A stretch of 64,000 bases of DNA. Source: Mucilaginibacter straminoryzae (GTDB taxonomy: Bacteria; Bacteroidota; Bacteroidia; Sphingobacteriales; Sphingobacteriaceae). Shown here in pieces: positions 32,020 through 39,861 of the stretch. The translations under genes were made by a program, and so were the position numbers. Below the pieces are notes generated by a model. The model worked only from the letters and a program-made list of their open reading frames with translations, was not told where the DNA came from and made no database searches. Numbering within the stretch: position 1 is the stretch's first letter; each line of letters starts with the position of its first letter. The stretch lies in assembly GCF_022953055.1 (NCBI RefSeq), contig NZ_JALJEJ010000002.1, forward strand, positions 372,001-436,000, given 5' to 3'.

Positions 32020-33876
32020 TTATTTATTCCGGTTGTCCCTGGCCTTTATTTCTTTGTAGTAGGATTGAAGCAGATAAAAAGCCTTCTTTTTATTTCCCTT
32101 ATCATCGTATAAGCCTTTGCGGTTCCAGCCCTCCTGGTATAAGGGATTATTACGTTTGGGGGAACGAAAATCGTTAAGTACCCAGGGAGAAATCCCTACA
32201 AAATTATCCGGCATGCGTTTCAGCATATCCAATTGCTCTTTATAGTACCACTCCTGGTATTCTTCGCTAAACCGGGTGAGCGAATCGGCGTGAAAACCAC
32301 CTTTTGCATCAGCCCCGGTTTCACTGATGAACAAAGGCTTGTTATAAGGCGTACTCCAGTTAGCCTTACGGCATTGATCGGGTAAACCTCCGTACCAGCC
32401 CAGGTATTCGTTAAACGACACTACATCTACATACTGGCCCAGCGGGTCATCAATAACATTCATGCTCTTTAGTGCCGCGTAATTCACCTCAAGAGCCGCA
32501 GAAATCATACGTGTTGAATCCAAACGTTTTGCGGTGGTAATCAGGCTATGCATAAACCGGGTCCGTGTATCGCTAATGGGCGTCTCGTTCCCGACAGACC
32601 AGATGATAACACTCGCTTTGTTATGATCGCGGGTGATCATTTCTTTCAGCTGCGCTTTTGCTTTTTGAAGCACCGCTTCATTGCTAAAATTAATGGTCCA
32701 GTACACCGGAATTTCAGACCAAACCAATAAGCCCAATGAGTCCGTCATGCGGGTCATGGCTTCGTCATGCGGGTAATGAGCCAGGCGCACCATATTGCAG
32801 CCCAGTTCCCGGGCGCGGTTAAGCAATATACGGGCATCCTGAGGCCCTACCGCCCGTCTTACTTCATCAGGAATTTCACCGTGGATACAAATGCCACGCA
32901 TAAAAATCGGCTTACCGTTTAATAATACCTGCTTCCCGGCAGCTTGTATAGTGCGAAACCCGATTTTATCAACTACTGTATCTGTAGCAGTGGCGATCAC
33001 AACCCGATACAACTTTGGATTTTCTGGCGACCATAACTGAAGCTTTGGTAAGCTGAAACTTAAGGCTGTTGAGTCATTGGCAGAAACAACCCGTTTCTTG
33101 AACTTTAGCTCTGGAATACTGATCACGACAGCCTCTCCATGTTTCCAATTATTCAACTTCACCCAACCTTCTGCCTCCGGACGGGCTGCCGGCGCTTTAC
33201 CCACCAACGGTTTTTTCAGCTGAAGAAAATAATCCTGTATAAAGGTTTGCGGCTCTTCTACCAATTTCACATCACGGGTAATACCACCATAGTTCCACCA
33301 GTCCGTATTTAGCGTAGGCACTTCATCTGCACCGCGCTTGTTATCAACCCTTACCACCAGGAAATTTCCGTTCTCTTTTAATAGCGCTGCTGGTATCTCG
33401 AAGTTGAAAGGCGTAAAACCGCCAATATGCATCCCCAGTTTTTTACCGTTCAGGTAAACGTCGGCACGGTAATTTACCGCTCCGAAATAGATAAAGTAAC
33501 GGCTTGCGGTATTGATTTTCTTAACATCGAATGATTTTTTATACCACAAAGTACCTTCATAATATAAAAATTCCGGCTTTTGATGGTTCCAATCACCCGG
33601 CACCTGCAAGGAATATTTATCGGTATAGCCATGCTCTTTTTTTTCTGTCTTGTTACTGGGTACGTCTGTATTCCAATAAGCATCGGGGTTCGATTCCTTT
33701 AATTCGGTGTAACGGTAATCATAGAAACCGGTTTCGTAGGGGTCTGCAATGTACTGCCAGCTACCATTTAAAGATACCGATTTGCGCGAGGCAATATTGG
33801 TGATCAGGTTATCCTGCGCATAAGCCTGCGTAGTAATGGATATCAATAAAAATGCGTATTTTATGAGTTGCTTCAT
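32020..33876 (-). CDS. GH2 family glycoside hydrolase (beta-glucuronidase/galactosidase-like)
   Basis: A 618-residue exported enzyme with signal peptide ending TQAYAQ. The GH2 sugar-binding domain (about 25-210), immunoglobulin-like domain (about 220-310) and TIM barrel (about 315-600) are in order. The acid/base motif is IIWSVGNETPISD near residue 425 and the nucleophile motif LFISETGADAKGG near 515. HGEIPDEVRRAVG and MVRLAHYPHDEAM are typical of the family. The compact length is like beta-glucuronidases rather than the 1000-residue LacZ type. Its start overlaps the preceding GH43 stop by four bases. It would trim glucuronate or galactose from oligosaccharides in the periplasm. Confidence 0.93.
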   Translation of the reverse strand: MKQLIKYAFLLISITTQAYAQDNLITNIASRKSVSLNGSWQYIADPYETGFYDYRYTELKESNPDAYWNTDVPSNKTEKKEHGYTDKYSLQVPGDWNHQKPEFLYYEGTLWYKKSFDVKKINTASRYFIYFGAVNYRADVYLNGKKLGMHIGGFTPFNFEIPAALLKENGNFLVVRVDNKRGADEVPTLNTDWWNYGGITRDVKLVEEPQTFIQDYFLQLKKPLVGKAPAARPEAEGWVKLNNWKHGEAVVISIPELKFKKRVVSANDSTALSFSLPKLQLWSPENPKLYRVVIATATDTVVDKIGFRTIQAAGKQVLLNGKPIFMRGICIHGEIPDEVRRAVGPQDARILLNRARELGCNMVRLAHYPHDEAMTRMTDSLGLLVWSEIPVYWTINFSNEAVLQKAKAQLKEMITRDHNKASVIIWSVGNETPISDTRTRFMHSLITTAKRLDSTRMISAALEVNYAALKSMNVIDDPLGQYVDVVSFNEYLGWYGGLPDQCRKANWSTPYNKPLFISETGADAKGGFHADSLTRFSEEYQEWYYKEQLDMLKRMPDNFVGISPWVLNDFRSPKRNNPLYQEGWNRKGLYDDKGNKKKAFYLLQSYYKEIKARDNRNK

Positions 33877-35018
33877 CTCTTGTCAAAAACTTCAAGTTTC
33901 CAGTTATCTAACCAATTAATTTCTATATCATCGCCTTTAAAAACGATGGGCAGCCATAAGTAACGGCCATCAATGGCGTTACGCGGTGCCCACTTATCAG
34001 CCATAAATATGAACGCATCTTTTTTACCGGCTACAGGCAACACATAAGTACTTTGACCGCCGAACGTGAGTTCTGATCCTGCCCCTTTACAGGGATTGCC
34101 ATGATAGGTCCACGGCCCCCAGATAGAAGGTGCAGAAAAACAGCGAGCTGGGTTAGGATCCCAGCCGGTAGTTCCCGAACCGATGAGGTAGTAGACGCCA
34201 TTGTGTTTAAACAATGCAGGCGCTTCTGTCTGATGGCCGGCATATACACGGGTAAACTTGCCGGTATGCGCCGTATAGTCACTGTTCAGCTCTGCGATAT
34301 CCAGTGTAAAGTTTTCTTCTGCTGAAAAAATGTGGTAGGCCTTCCCATCGTCGTCAACAAATAAATTCATATCTCTTGCCATCTGGCCGCCCGGCAAATC
34401 GCGGCAAAAAAAACCTTCGCTTTTACTCTTCGTATGGGCACAATCTACCTGCTCACTCTCCGGCGTACCTGGCGGATATACAGGCATAAACCCGGCGTTA
34501 GGGCGGTAACTCCTGATGAACCGGTATGGGCCCGTAGCTTTATCACTGATAGCCAGTCCGGTTCTTGCTGCCTTATAACCCTGTCCGCGCAGTTCCAGGT
34601 GGAACCACATCACATACTTTCCCGTCTTTTTATTGTAAACCACCTTAGGCCTCTCTAAAATACAGCCTTTGGCGATATCGTTTGTCGAATCTGGAGATAC
34701 AGCTAAAGCAATGCCTTCATCTTTCCAGTTATAGAGATCTTTTGAAGAATAGCAATGTACGCCCACCATAGCCCGGTTACCTGCCGACCCTTCAATCTTA
34801 TGTTCGCCAAACCAATAATACCTGCCTTTATTGTAAAGTATCCCGCCGCCATGGGCATTGATATGTACCCCGTGATTATCCGTCCATATCGCTCCCGGTG
34901 TAAACCGGTCTAACTTCCCGGGTCTATCATTTACAGCCTGGGCTTTTACCACTGCTGACGCACATAGCATCACTAAGGCAAACCAGCTTGCCAGGCGTTT
35001 GTATTTTAATAATCCCAT
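33873..35018 (-). CDS. GH43 family glycoside hydrolase (AHGGG type, subfamily 24/34-like)
   Basis: The ATG at 35018 gives a clear signal peptide (MGLLKYKRLASWFALVMLCA); the longer frame would overlap the upstream gene by 70 bases. The five-bladed GH43 propeller has VHINAHGGGILY at about residue 49, where other GH43 enzymes have a catalytic Asp, followed by GRYYWFGEHK. In GH43_24 exo-beta-1,3-galactanases the base Asp is also replaced, so this enzyme may belong to that group or to subfamily 34. Other features are ILERPKVVYN, NLFVDDDGKAYHIFSAEEN and HQTEAPALFKHNGVYYLIGS with the acid Glu. It lies in the PUL between DUF2264 and GH2. Galactan cleavage is the best inference. Confidence 0.86.
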   Translation of the reverse strand: MGLLKYKRLASWFALVMLCASAVVKAQAVNDRPGKLDRFTPGAIWTDNHGVHINAHGGGILYNKGRYYWFGEHKIEGSAGNRAMVGVHCYSSKDLYNWKDEGIALAVSPDSTNDIAKGCILERPKVVYNKKTGKYVMWFHLELRGQGYKAARTGLAISDKATGPYRFIRSYRPNAGFMPVYPPGTPESEQVDCAHTKSKSEGFFCRDLPGGQMARDMNLFVDDDGKAYHIFSAEENFTLDIAELNSDYTAHTGKFTRVYAGHQTEAPALFKHNGVYYLIGSGTTGWDPNPARCFSAPSIWGPWTYHGNPCKGAGSELTFGGQSTYVLPVAGKKDAFIFMADKWAPRNAIDGRYLWLPIVFKGDDIEINWLDNWKLEVFDKR

Positions 35019-35029
35019 TCTTATAATTT

Positions 35030-36262
35030 CTACTTCCTGATATCTAATGCATGGTCGGCCATAGCATCCTGCCCCGTCCAGATCTTTACTGCGGTCCATG
35101 GTTGTGCGGGTGCGCTCCAGAACTCATCCGTCTCTGGTAACCCCAGCGTTACAAAAGCATTGGCACAGATATATAGACTGCCCGTTGTAATATAAAAATC
35201 CGCCAACCCGGGCTGTTTTCCGTATAAGCCGATGTTTAGCCATCCTTCTTTGTTAAAAGTTTCCGGGGCACCCAACGTTTTCTTAAGCATGGCGGTAAGG
35301 GCGCTTCTTACCTGCGCAGGTTTAAGACTTGCAGGCAATTGCTTTTTGTATGCGATGTTAGCCAGATGATGAAATACGCCGCCGCGATAAACGATAGAGC
35401 GCCCGGTAGCCGGGTAACTACCATCTGTATTGATCAACCGCTCGAGTATCTCTGCATAACGCTGGCCAATAAGCAACTCGCGCTCCTGCTCGTGCAAATA
35501 AGTTTTCTTTTTGGCGTTCACTTCTTCCAGTATTGTCATCAGGTTGGGGTGAATGACGATGCTGTTATAGTAATCGTAATGGAATGCCATCCCATCTGCA
35601 TACATCCCGTCGCCTACGTACCAGTGCTGCGTAAATTCACGTATACCAAATTCTACCCTGACTGGATCATACCCCAGATCATACTTGCAGAAGAAAGCCT
35701 CGATCATGCCGGTGAACAATATCCAGTTAGAATAAACAGGAACCGTACTACGCGTTGCTTTCAATGCTTCCACCACCTGCTTTTTTACATTTTCATCCAG
35801 GTGCTCCCATAACCACGGGCACCTGATAAGTGCAAAAGCAACATAAGAAGCATCAACCAGCGGCTGGCCACCATTCCATTGCAGGTAATCTTTCGCCTGC
35901 GGGTTAACTGCATTTGTAATGGCTTTTAACGCCCACTGCCGGTATTGATCGCGGAGTTTCACTTCTTCCGGGTTGCCACCTTCCAGTTGCAGCCACGGGG
36001 AAATGCCGCTAAGGGTACGACCAAAAGCTTCCAGGTAACCTACTTTAGACCGGCTTTCTTTGTTATCAATCCGGTCTGAAAGTTCCATCGGCATTTTCTC
36101 TTTCAACTGATCGGCAGCCAGGTTGGCCAAAACCGGGCGCGCTACTTTATCCATATAGCTAAGCCAGACCTTGCGGTCAGAAAGTACCGTCGTATTTTTT
36201 TTCTGCGCCTTCACTACAAACGTCAGGCAAATTGCGGCCGCGATCAAAAGCGTTCTTTTCAT
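35030..36262 (-). CDS. DUF2264 family protein
   Basis: A 410-residue exported protein with signal peptide MKRTLLIAAAICLTFVVKAQ. The body is helix-rich with conserved blocks VGYLEAFGRTLSGISPWLQL, NGGQPLVDASYVAFALIRCP and GDGMYADGMAFHYDYYNS, matching the DUF2264 family. DUF2264 proteins are predicted (alpha/alpha) barrel enzymes that occur in PULs near GH88/GH105 and lyases; to my knowledge the activity is not settled. It is 6 bp downstream of a GH43 gene and 11 bp upstream of another, within one transcript. A role on uronic-acid-containing oligosaccharides is inferred from neighbours only. Confidence 0.85.
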   Translation of the reverse strand: MKRTLLIAAAICLTFVVKAQKKNTTVLSDRKVWLSYMDKVARPVLANLAADQLKEKMPMELSDRIDNKESRSKVGYLEAFGRTLSGISPWLQLEGGNPEEVKLRDQYRQWALKAITNAVNPQAKDYLQWNGGQPLVDASYVAFALIRCPWLWEHLDENVKKQVVEALKATRSTVPVYSNWILFTGMIEAFFCKYDLGYDPVRVEFGIREFTQHWYVGDGMYADGMAFHYDYYNSIVIHPNLMTILEEVNAKKKTYLHEQERELLIGQRYAEILERLINTDGSYPATGRSIVYRGGVFHHLANIAYKKQLPASLKPAQVRSALTAMLKKTLGAPETFNKEGWLNIGLYGKQPGLADFYITTGSLYICANAFVTLGLPETDEFWSAPAQPWTAVKIWTGQDAMADHALDIRK

Positions 36263-36268
36263 CAGCTT

Positions 36269-37246
36269 TTATTTAGCAACTTTTATTTTAACCGGCTTTA
36301 CCTTTTCAAAAACATTTACAGGCAAAATCCGGCCATCGGCATCAAACCGCATAGGCGAAATACAGGTTTCACGGTTGTAACCGTTACCGTCCGGAATTTT
36401 AAACCGGTGGTAAGCAATAAACCACTGATCTGTACCCGGAACCTGCACTACCGAATGGTGTCCTGCACCTTTTACTACGCCTTTTCCTTTTAATACCGGC
36501 GGCCCTTGCGCTTTTACAAAAGGCCCCAGCGGAGATCTGGAAGTAGCATAAGCAACAGAGTATCGCGGATCGCGGGTATCATATTCAGACCACATCAGGT
36601 AATAGATCCCTTTTCTTTTGATCACGAACGGGCCTTCATTATACCCCTCCGGCCTGAACGACATGATCTTACTGGTATCGCAGCTAATCATATCATCGTT
36701 AAGCTTTACCACGTTACAATTACCCTGGCCAAAGTACAGGTAAGCAGCGCCATCGTCGTCTACAAAAACCATTGGGTCTATCATCTGCCCCTTACGGCTT
36801 CCTCTTTTGATAAGTGGTTTACCCAGCGGATCTTTAAACGGGCCGGTCGGCTTATCGGCCACGGCTACACCAATATTTACATCAGCTGAATAGTAATAGT
36901 AGTATTTATTGTTCTTAACAGCGATTGCCGGAGCCCAGGCGCGCGCTTTAGCCCAAGTTAAATCTGAAGGGAGATCGAAAATAACGCCCTCATTTTTCCA
37001 TTTAACCAAATCTGGCGATGACCAGCAGGTGAAAGAGGTAGACATCCATCCTTCCGTACCATCTGTTGTGGGATAGATATAAAACTTATTCCCTATTGCG
37101 GCAATGTGCGGATCTGCATATACCCCTGGCAATACCGGTGGTGGTGCATGCAGGGTGTCGGCAGGTTGTGCATAAACGATGGTGGACAAAATGCTTAGCA
37201 CCAACATGGTGCTGTAAGCAGCAAGGAGATGTATTCTTTTCTTCAT
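36269..37246 (-). CDS. GH43 family glycoside hydrolase (arabinofuranosidase/xylosidase-like)
   Basis: A 325-residue secreted single-domain GH43 enzyme with signal peptide ending VYAQ. The three catalytic acids are in PGVYADPHIA (Asp, near residue 43), GQMIDPMVFVDDDGAAYLYF (Asp, near 160) and GYNEGPFVIKRKGIYYLMWS (Glu, near 208). HHSVVQVPGTDQWFIAYHRF is the conserved metal-site His region. The family removes alpha-L-arabinofuranose or beta-xylose (and some galactose) from polysaccharide side chains. Its start overlaps the GH88 stop by four bases, so the two are translationally coupled in the PUL. Confidence 0.93.
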   Translation of the reverse strand: MKKRIHLLAAYSTMLVLSILSTIVYAQPADTLHAPPPVLPGVYADPHIAAIGNKFYIYPTTDGTEGWMSTSFTCWSSPDLVKWKNEGVIFDLPSDLTWAKARAWAPAIAVKNNKYYYYYSADVNIGVAVADKPTGPFKDPLGKPLIKRGSRKGQMIDPMVFVDDDGAAYLYFGQGNCNVVKLNDDMISCDTSKIMSFRPEGYNEGPFVIKRKGIYYLMWSEYDTRDPRYSVAYATSRSPLGPFVKAQGPPVLKGKGVVKGAGHHSVVQVPGTDQWFIAYHRFKIPDGNGYNRETCISPMRFDADGRILPVNVFEKVKPVKIKVAK

Positions 37247-38463
37247 GGTTTTTCGTTGATTCTTTTATACCTTCCCAAGGCTTCGATGAAATAATAATCA
37301 GCGTAAGTTAAGGGTACGTCTATCTCGGTATGCCCGGGCAAACTACCTACACTATGTTGCAGAATGAAGCCGCCATTGGCACCGGGTTTAGCCAAATACT
37401 TTTCTGACGATAAGTTCCTGATAATGGTTTCGGCAGTCTGAAAATAGCGTTGCCCATTCTGATGATCGTAATGGCAAAGTTCTAAAAAGGCAGAGGCCAT
37501 CACTGCGGCAGCGGAAGCATCACGCAAGGCGTTGGGAATATCCGGCGCATTGTAATCCCAATACGGTATCTTATCAGCGGGCAGGTTCGGATTATTCAGG
37601 ATGAAGCTGGCGATATGTGTGGCCTGGTCAAGATATTTCTTATCCCCGGTTTCGCGGTACATCACCGTGTAACCGTAAAGCCCCCAGGCCTGCCCCCTGG
37701 CCCAGGCCGACTCGTCTGCATAACCTTGCGCGGTACGTTTTTGCTGTACGGCTCCGGTCTGTGCGTTATAGTTCAGTACGTGATACGAACTATAATCGGG
37801 CCGGAAATGATTTTTCATAGTGGTATTTGCGTGGGTGACGGCGATCTTATAAAAACTGGAATCACCGGTTTCCTTTGTAGCCCAGAACAGCAGTTCGAGG
37901 TTCATCATATTATCAATGATCACCAGGTATTCATCCGGCTTTTTAGAATCCCACGATTTAATACACCCTACCGTAGGGTTAAACCGGGTTGACAGCGATT
38001 TTGCACTATTGACCAGGATTTGCTTGTATGCTGCTTTGGGTGCTGTATTTAACGCATTGCCAAAGCTGCAATACATCATAAATCCAAGGTCGTGAGTGCC
38101 CTTGTTATATTGTTCTTTGGTAAGCACATCCAGCATGCGGTTGGCTTCGGTAAGTAAAGCAGCATTGTGTGATTGCTGATAAAGATACAACAGCGTACCG
38201 GGGTAAAAACCGCTGCACCACCAGTCAGATCCGCTGGTTTCGAACTTTCCTGTTTGCGGGTAATACGTTTTCGGAAACCTGTCTGGTGTGGAACCAAGCT
38301 CGTTCATCATGAACTGATATTGGCCAACGGCAGTTTTATAGTCGTTATCAATTGTTTTCAGTAGTTTTTTATCCTGCCTGAAACCTGTTTGCTGTGCGTA
38401 GCCCGTACCGCACAAAAAAAGGCCTGCGGCAAGGCAACTGATTATTAGCTTCTTCAATCTCAT
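37243..38463 (-). CDS. GH88 unsaturated glucuronyl hydrolase
   Basis: A 406-residue (alpha/alpha)6-barrel enzyme with signal peptide ending GTGYAQ. Conserved elements are SDWWCSGFYPGTLLYLYQ near residue 78, the catalytic Asp in HDLGFMMYCSFG near 125 and in LVIIDNMMNLELLFWA near 185, and DESAWARGQAWGLYGYTVMY near 255. The enzyme removes delta-4,5-unsaturated uronic acid from the end of oligosaccharides made by polysaccharide lyases. Its presence implies a lyase step in this PUL. GH88 rather than GH105 is favoured by the paired SDWWCSGF and ESAWARGQAWGLYG blocks. Confidence 0.93.
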   Translation of the reverse strand: MRLKKLIISCLAAGLFLCGTGYAQQTGFRQDKKLLKTIDNDYKTAVGQYQFMMNELGSTPDRFPKTYYPQTGKFETSGSDWWCSGFYPGTLLYLYQQSHNAALLTEANRMLDVLTKEQYNKGTHDLGFMMYCSFGNALNTAPKAAYKQILVNSAKSLSTRFNPTVGCIKSWDSKKPDEYLVIIDNMMNLELLFWATKETGDSSFYKIAVTHANTTMKNHFRPDYSSYHVLNYNAQTGAVQQKRTAQGYADESAWARGQAWGLYGYTVMYRETGDKKYLDQATHIASFILNNPNLPADKIPYWDYNAPDIPNALRDASAAAVMASAFLELCHYDHQNGQRYFQTAETIIRNLSSEKYLAKPGANGGFILQHSVGSLPGHTEIDVPLTYADYYFIEALGRYKRINEKP

Positions 38464-38482
38464 TTATAATATTCTTGTTTAT

Positions 38483-39805
38483 CTAAGGTTTCCACTCTAT
38501 TACCTGTACCTGCTGCGGCGCAATGTCTGCTTTACCTTCCGCATCCATCTGAACTGTTTTTTCGACAAACAAATCCAGCTTATGCTGTGCTTTCCATAGC
38601 TCGGTATCATAAGTAGGTTCCCACGAGCCTACGGTTTCCGCACTAAGATCGGTGACCTTCCAGCTACCTTGCTCCAAATCTCTATTCACAGCGATTGATA
38701 CTTTACTACCCCTTTCTAGATCACGGAAGACGAGTGCGGCTGCCTGTTTTTTACCTTGCTTCCACGCCAAAATCTGCGGTCTGGAAATGGGGATACTTTT
38801 AGTACCTGCCCCGCTCAGGCTAAAACCGGTTTTCCTGAACCCGAGGCTTGCAGATTGCCACTGTCCGTTAGTGTTATAAATAAGGTGGTATTGCGGAACA
38901 GCATCGCCCGTACCACGCCAATAAGTGGCAATATAAGGATGCCCGTTTTCGTCTGCAAACATGGCTGTCTGATTAATTAGCTCACTGTTTTGTGGTATAT
39001 GACAGGCGTATTCGGCAGTAGACTGCGTAATAGGTAACATATAGATCTCGCCGGTTGATTTCTTCCAGGTGATACCCCCATCATCAGATTTTGCATAACA
39101 CATATCATGATTACTGGCCACGTCCGGAGATTCGCGCCATACCCAAGACAGATGCAGCGTTCCTTTCACATCTATCGTGATTTGCCAGTAAGCATTGCGT
39201 TTGCCTTCGCCATCGATGAGGTTATGCTGAACATGCCGCCATGTTTTTGTCTTTACATCATACCTGTTAAGTACTAAATTGCCATTGCCAGATGCGCCGT
39301 CCCTGTAAAAGAACAACAGGTCGCCAGAAGGCAGCTTATAAAATTCCGGATAAGTGATCTTATTCTCCCGGTCACTGGTCATGGATAACTTATCCGTAAG
39401 CTGTAAGCTTCCCGGGCGTACGCTGCGGCAATAATTAAGCGGCTGGTTGTGGTGCCCCCAGCTTACATGCAGGTAACCATCGCCGTCGGCGATAATAGAG
39501 ATGCTTTTATGGGCGTCAGTAGCATCGCCTTTAAAGGCAGTGCGATGAGTTTGCCATGTGGTTGTACCCAGTGTACGGCTTGCTAGTACCACATACTGCT
39601 CTGCATCGTAATAAGCGGCGTATTGGATATTTTTAAAAGTAACTAACGAATTTTTACGGAATACAACCGTATTTACAGAATTATTTGCCCAGCCATCTGA
39701 GGCGATCACACTGCTCTGAGCAAACAAGCCTGCCGGCCATAAAAGTGCCACAAGCATTAGTTTATAAACACTATTCCTTCCCTGCTTCCCGATAGGTAAA
39801 TGCAT
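38483..39805 (-). CDS. BNR_4-repeat beta-propeller protein (PL24/PL25/GH145-like)
   Basis: A roughly 440-residue secreted protein; ATG 39805 has AAAGATG upstream, while the longer frame begins with TTG inside a hairpin. The signal segment is LMLVALLWPAGLFAQ. The BNR_4 family hallmarks are a propeller of repeated strands and the His pair in GYLHVSWGHHNQPLNYCRS near residue 120. Also seen are YPEFYKLPSGDLLFFYRDG and YWQITIDVKGTLHLSWVWRE. Characterised relatives are ulvan lyases (PL24, PL25) and the rhamnosidase-type family GH145, all using propeller histidines. It is the first enzyme gene after susD. Lyase versus rhamnosidase cannot be decided here. Confidence 0.8.
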   Translation of the reverse strand: MHLPIGKQGRNSVYKLMLVALLWPAGLFAQSSVIASDGWANNSVNTVVFRKNSLVTFKNIQYAAYYDAEQYVVLASRTLGTTTWQTHRTAFKGDATDAHKSISIIADGDGYLHVSWGHHNQPLNYCRSVRPGSLQLTDKLSMTSDRENKITYPEFYKLPSGDLLFFYRDGASGNGNLVLNRYDVKTKTWRHVQHNLIDGEGKRNAYWQITIDVKGTLHLSWVWRESPDVASNHDMCYAKSDDGGITWKKSTGEIYMLPITQSTAEYACHIPQNSELINQTAMFADENGHPYIATYWRGTGDAVPQYHLIYNTNGQWQSASLGFRKTGFSLSGAGTKSIPISRPQILAWKQGKKQAAALVFRDLERGSKVSIAVNRDLEQGSWKVTDLSAETVGSWEPTYDTELWKAQHKLDLFVEKTVQMDAEGKADIAPQQVQVIEWKP

Positions 39806-39825
39806 TCTATAACATCTTTTAAATG

Positions 39826-39854
39826 AAGCAGCAGCTAACAAGTAGCTGCTGCTT
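39826..39854 (-). promoter_or_regulatory. 12-bp perfect hairpin between susD and the PUL enzyme genes
   Basis: AAGCAGCAGCTA (39826-39837) and TAGCTGCTGCTT (39843-39854) form a perfect stem with a 5-base loop, 7 bases after the susD stop. No U tract follows on the minus strand. Such intercistronic hairpins can stabilise or attenuate polycistronic messages so that SusC/D are made in excess of the enzymes; that role is inferred. Confidence 0.6.
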
Positions 39855-39861
39855 AAAATTA

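Noticed and set aside
35019..35099. Longer N-terminus for the AHGGG-type GH43
   Set aside because: It would overlap the DUF2264 gene by 70 bases and bury the signal peptide; ATG 35018 is better.
39806..39841. Upstream extension of the BNR_4 protein
   Set aside because: Starts with TTG inside the hairpin and adds no signal peptide; ATG 39805 fits.
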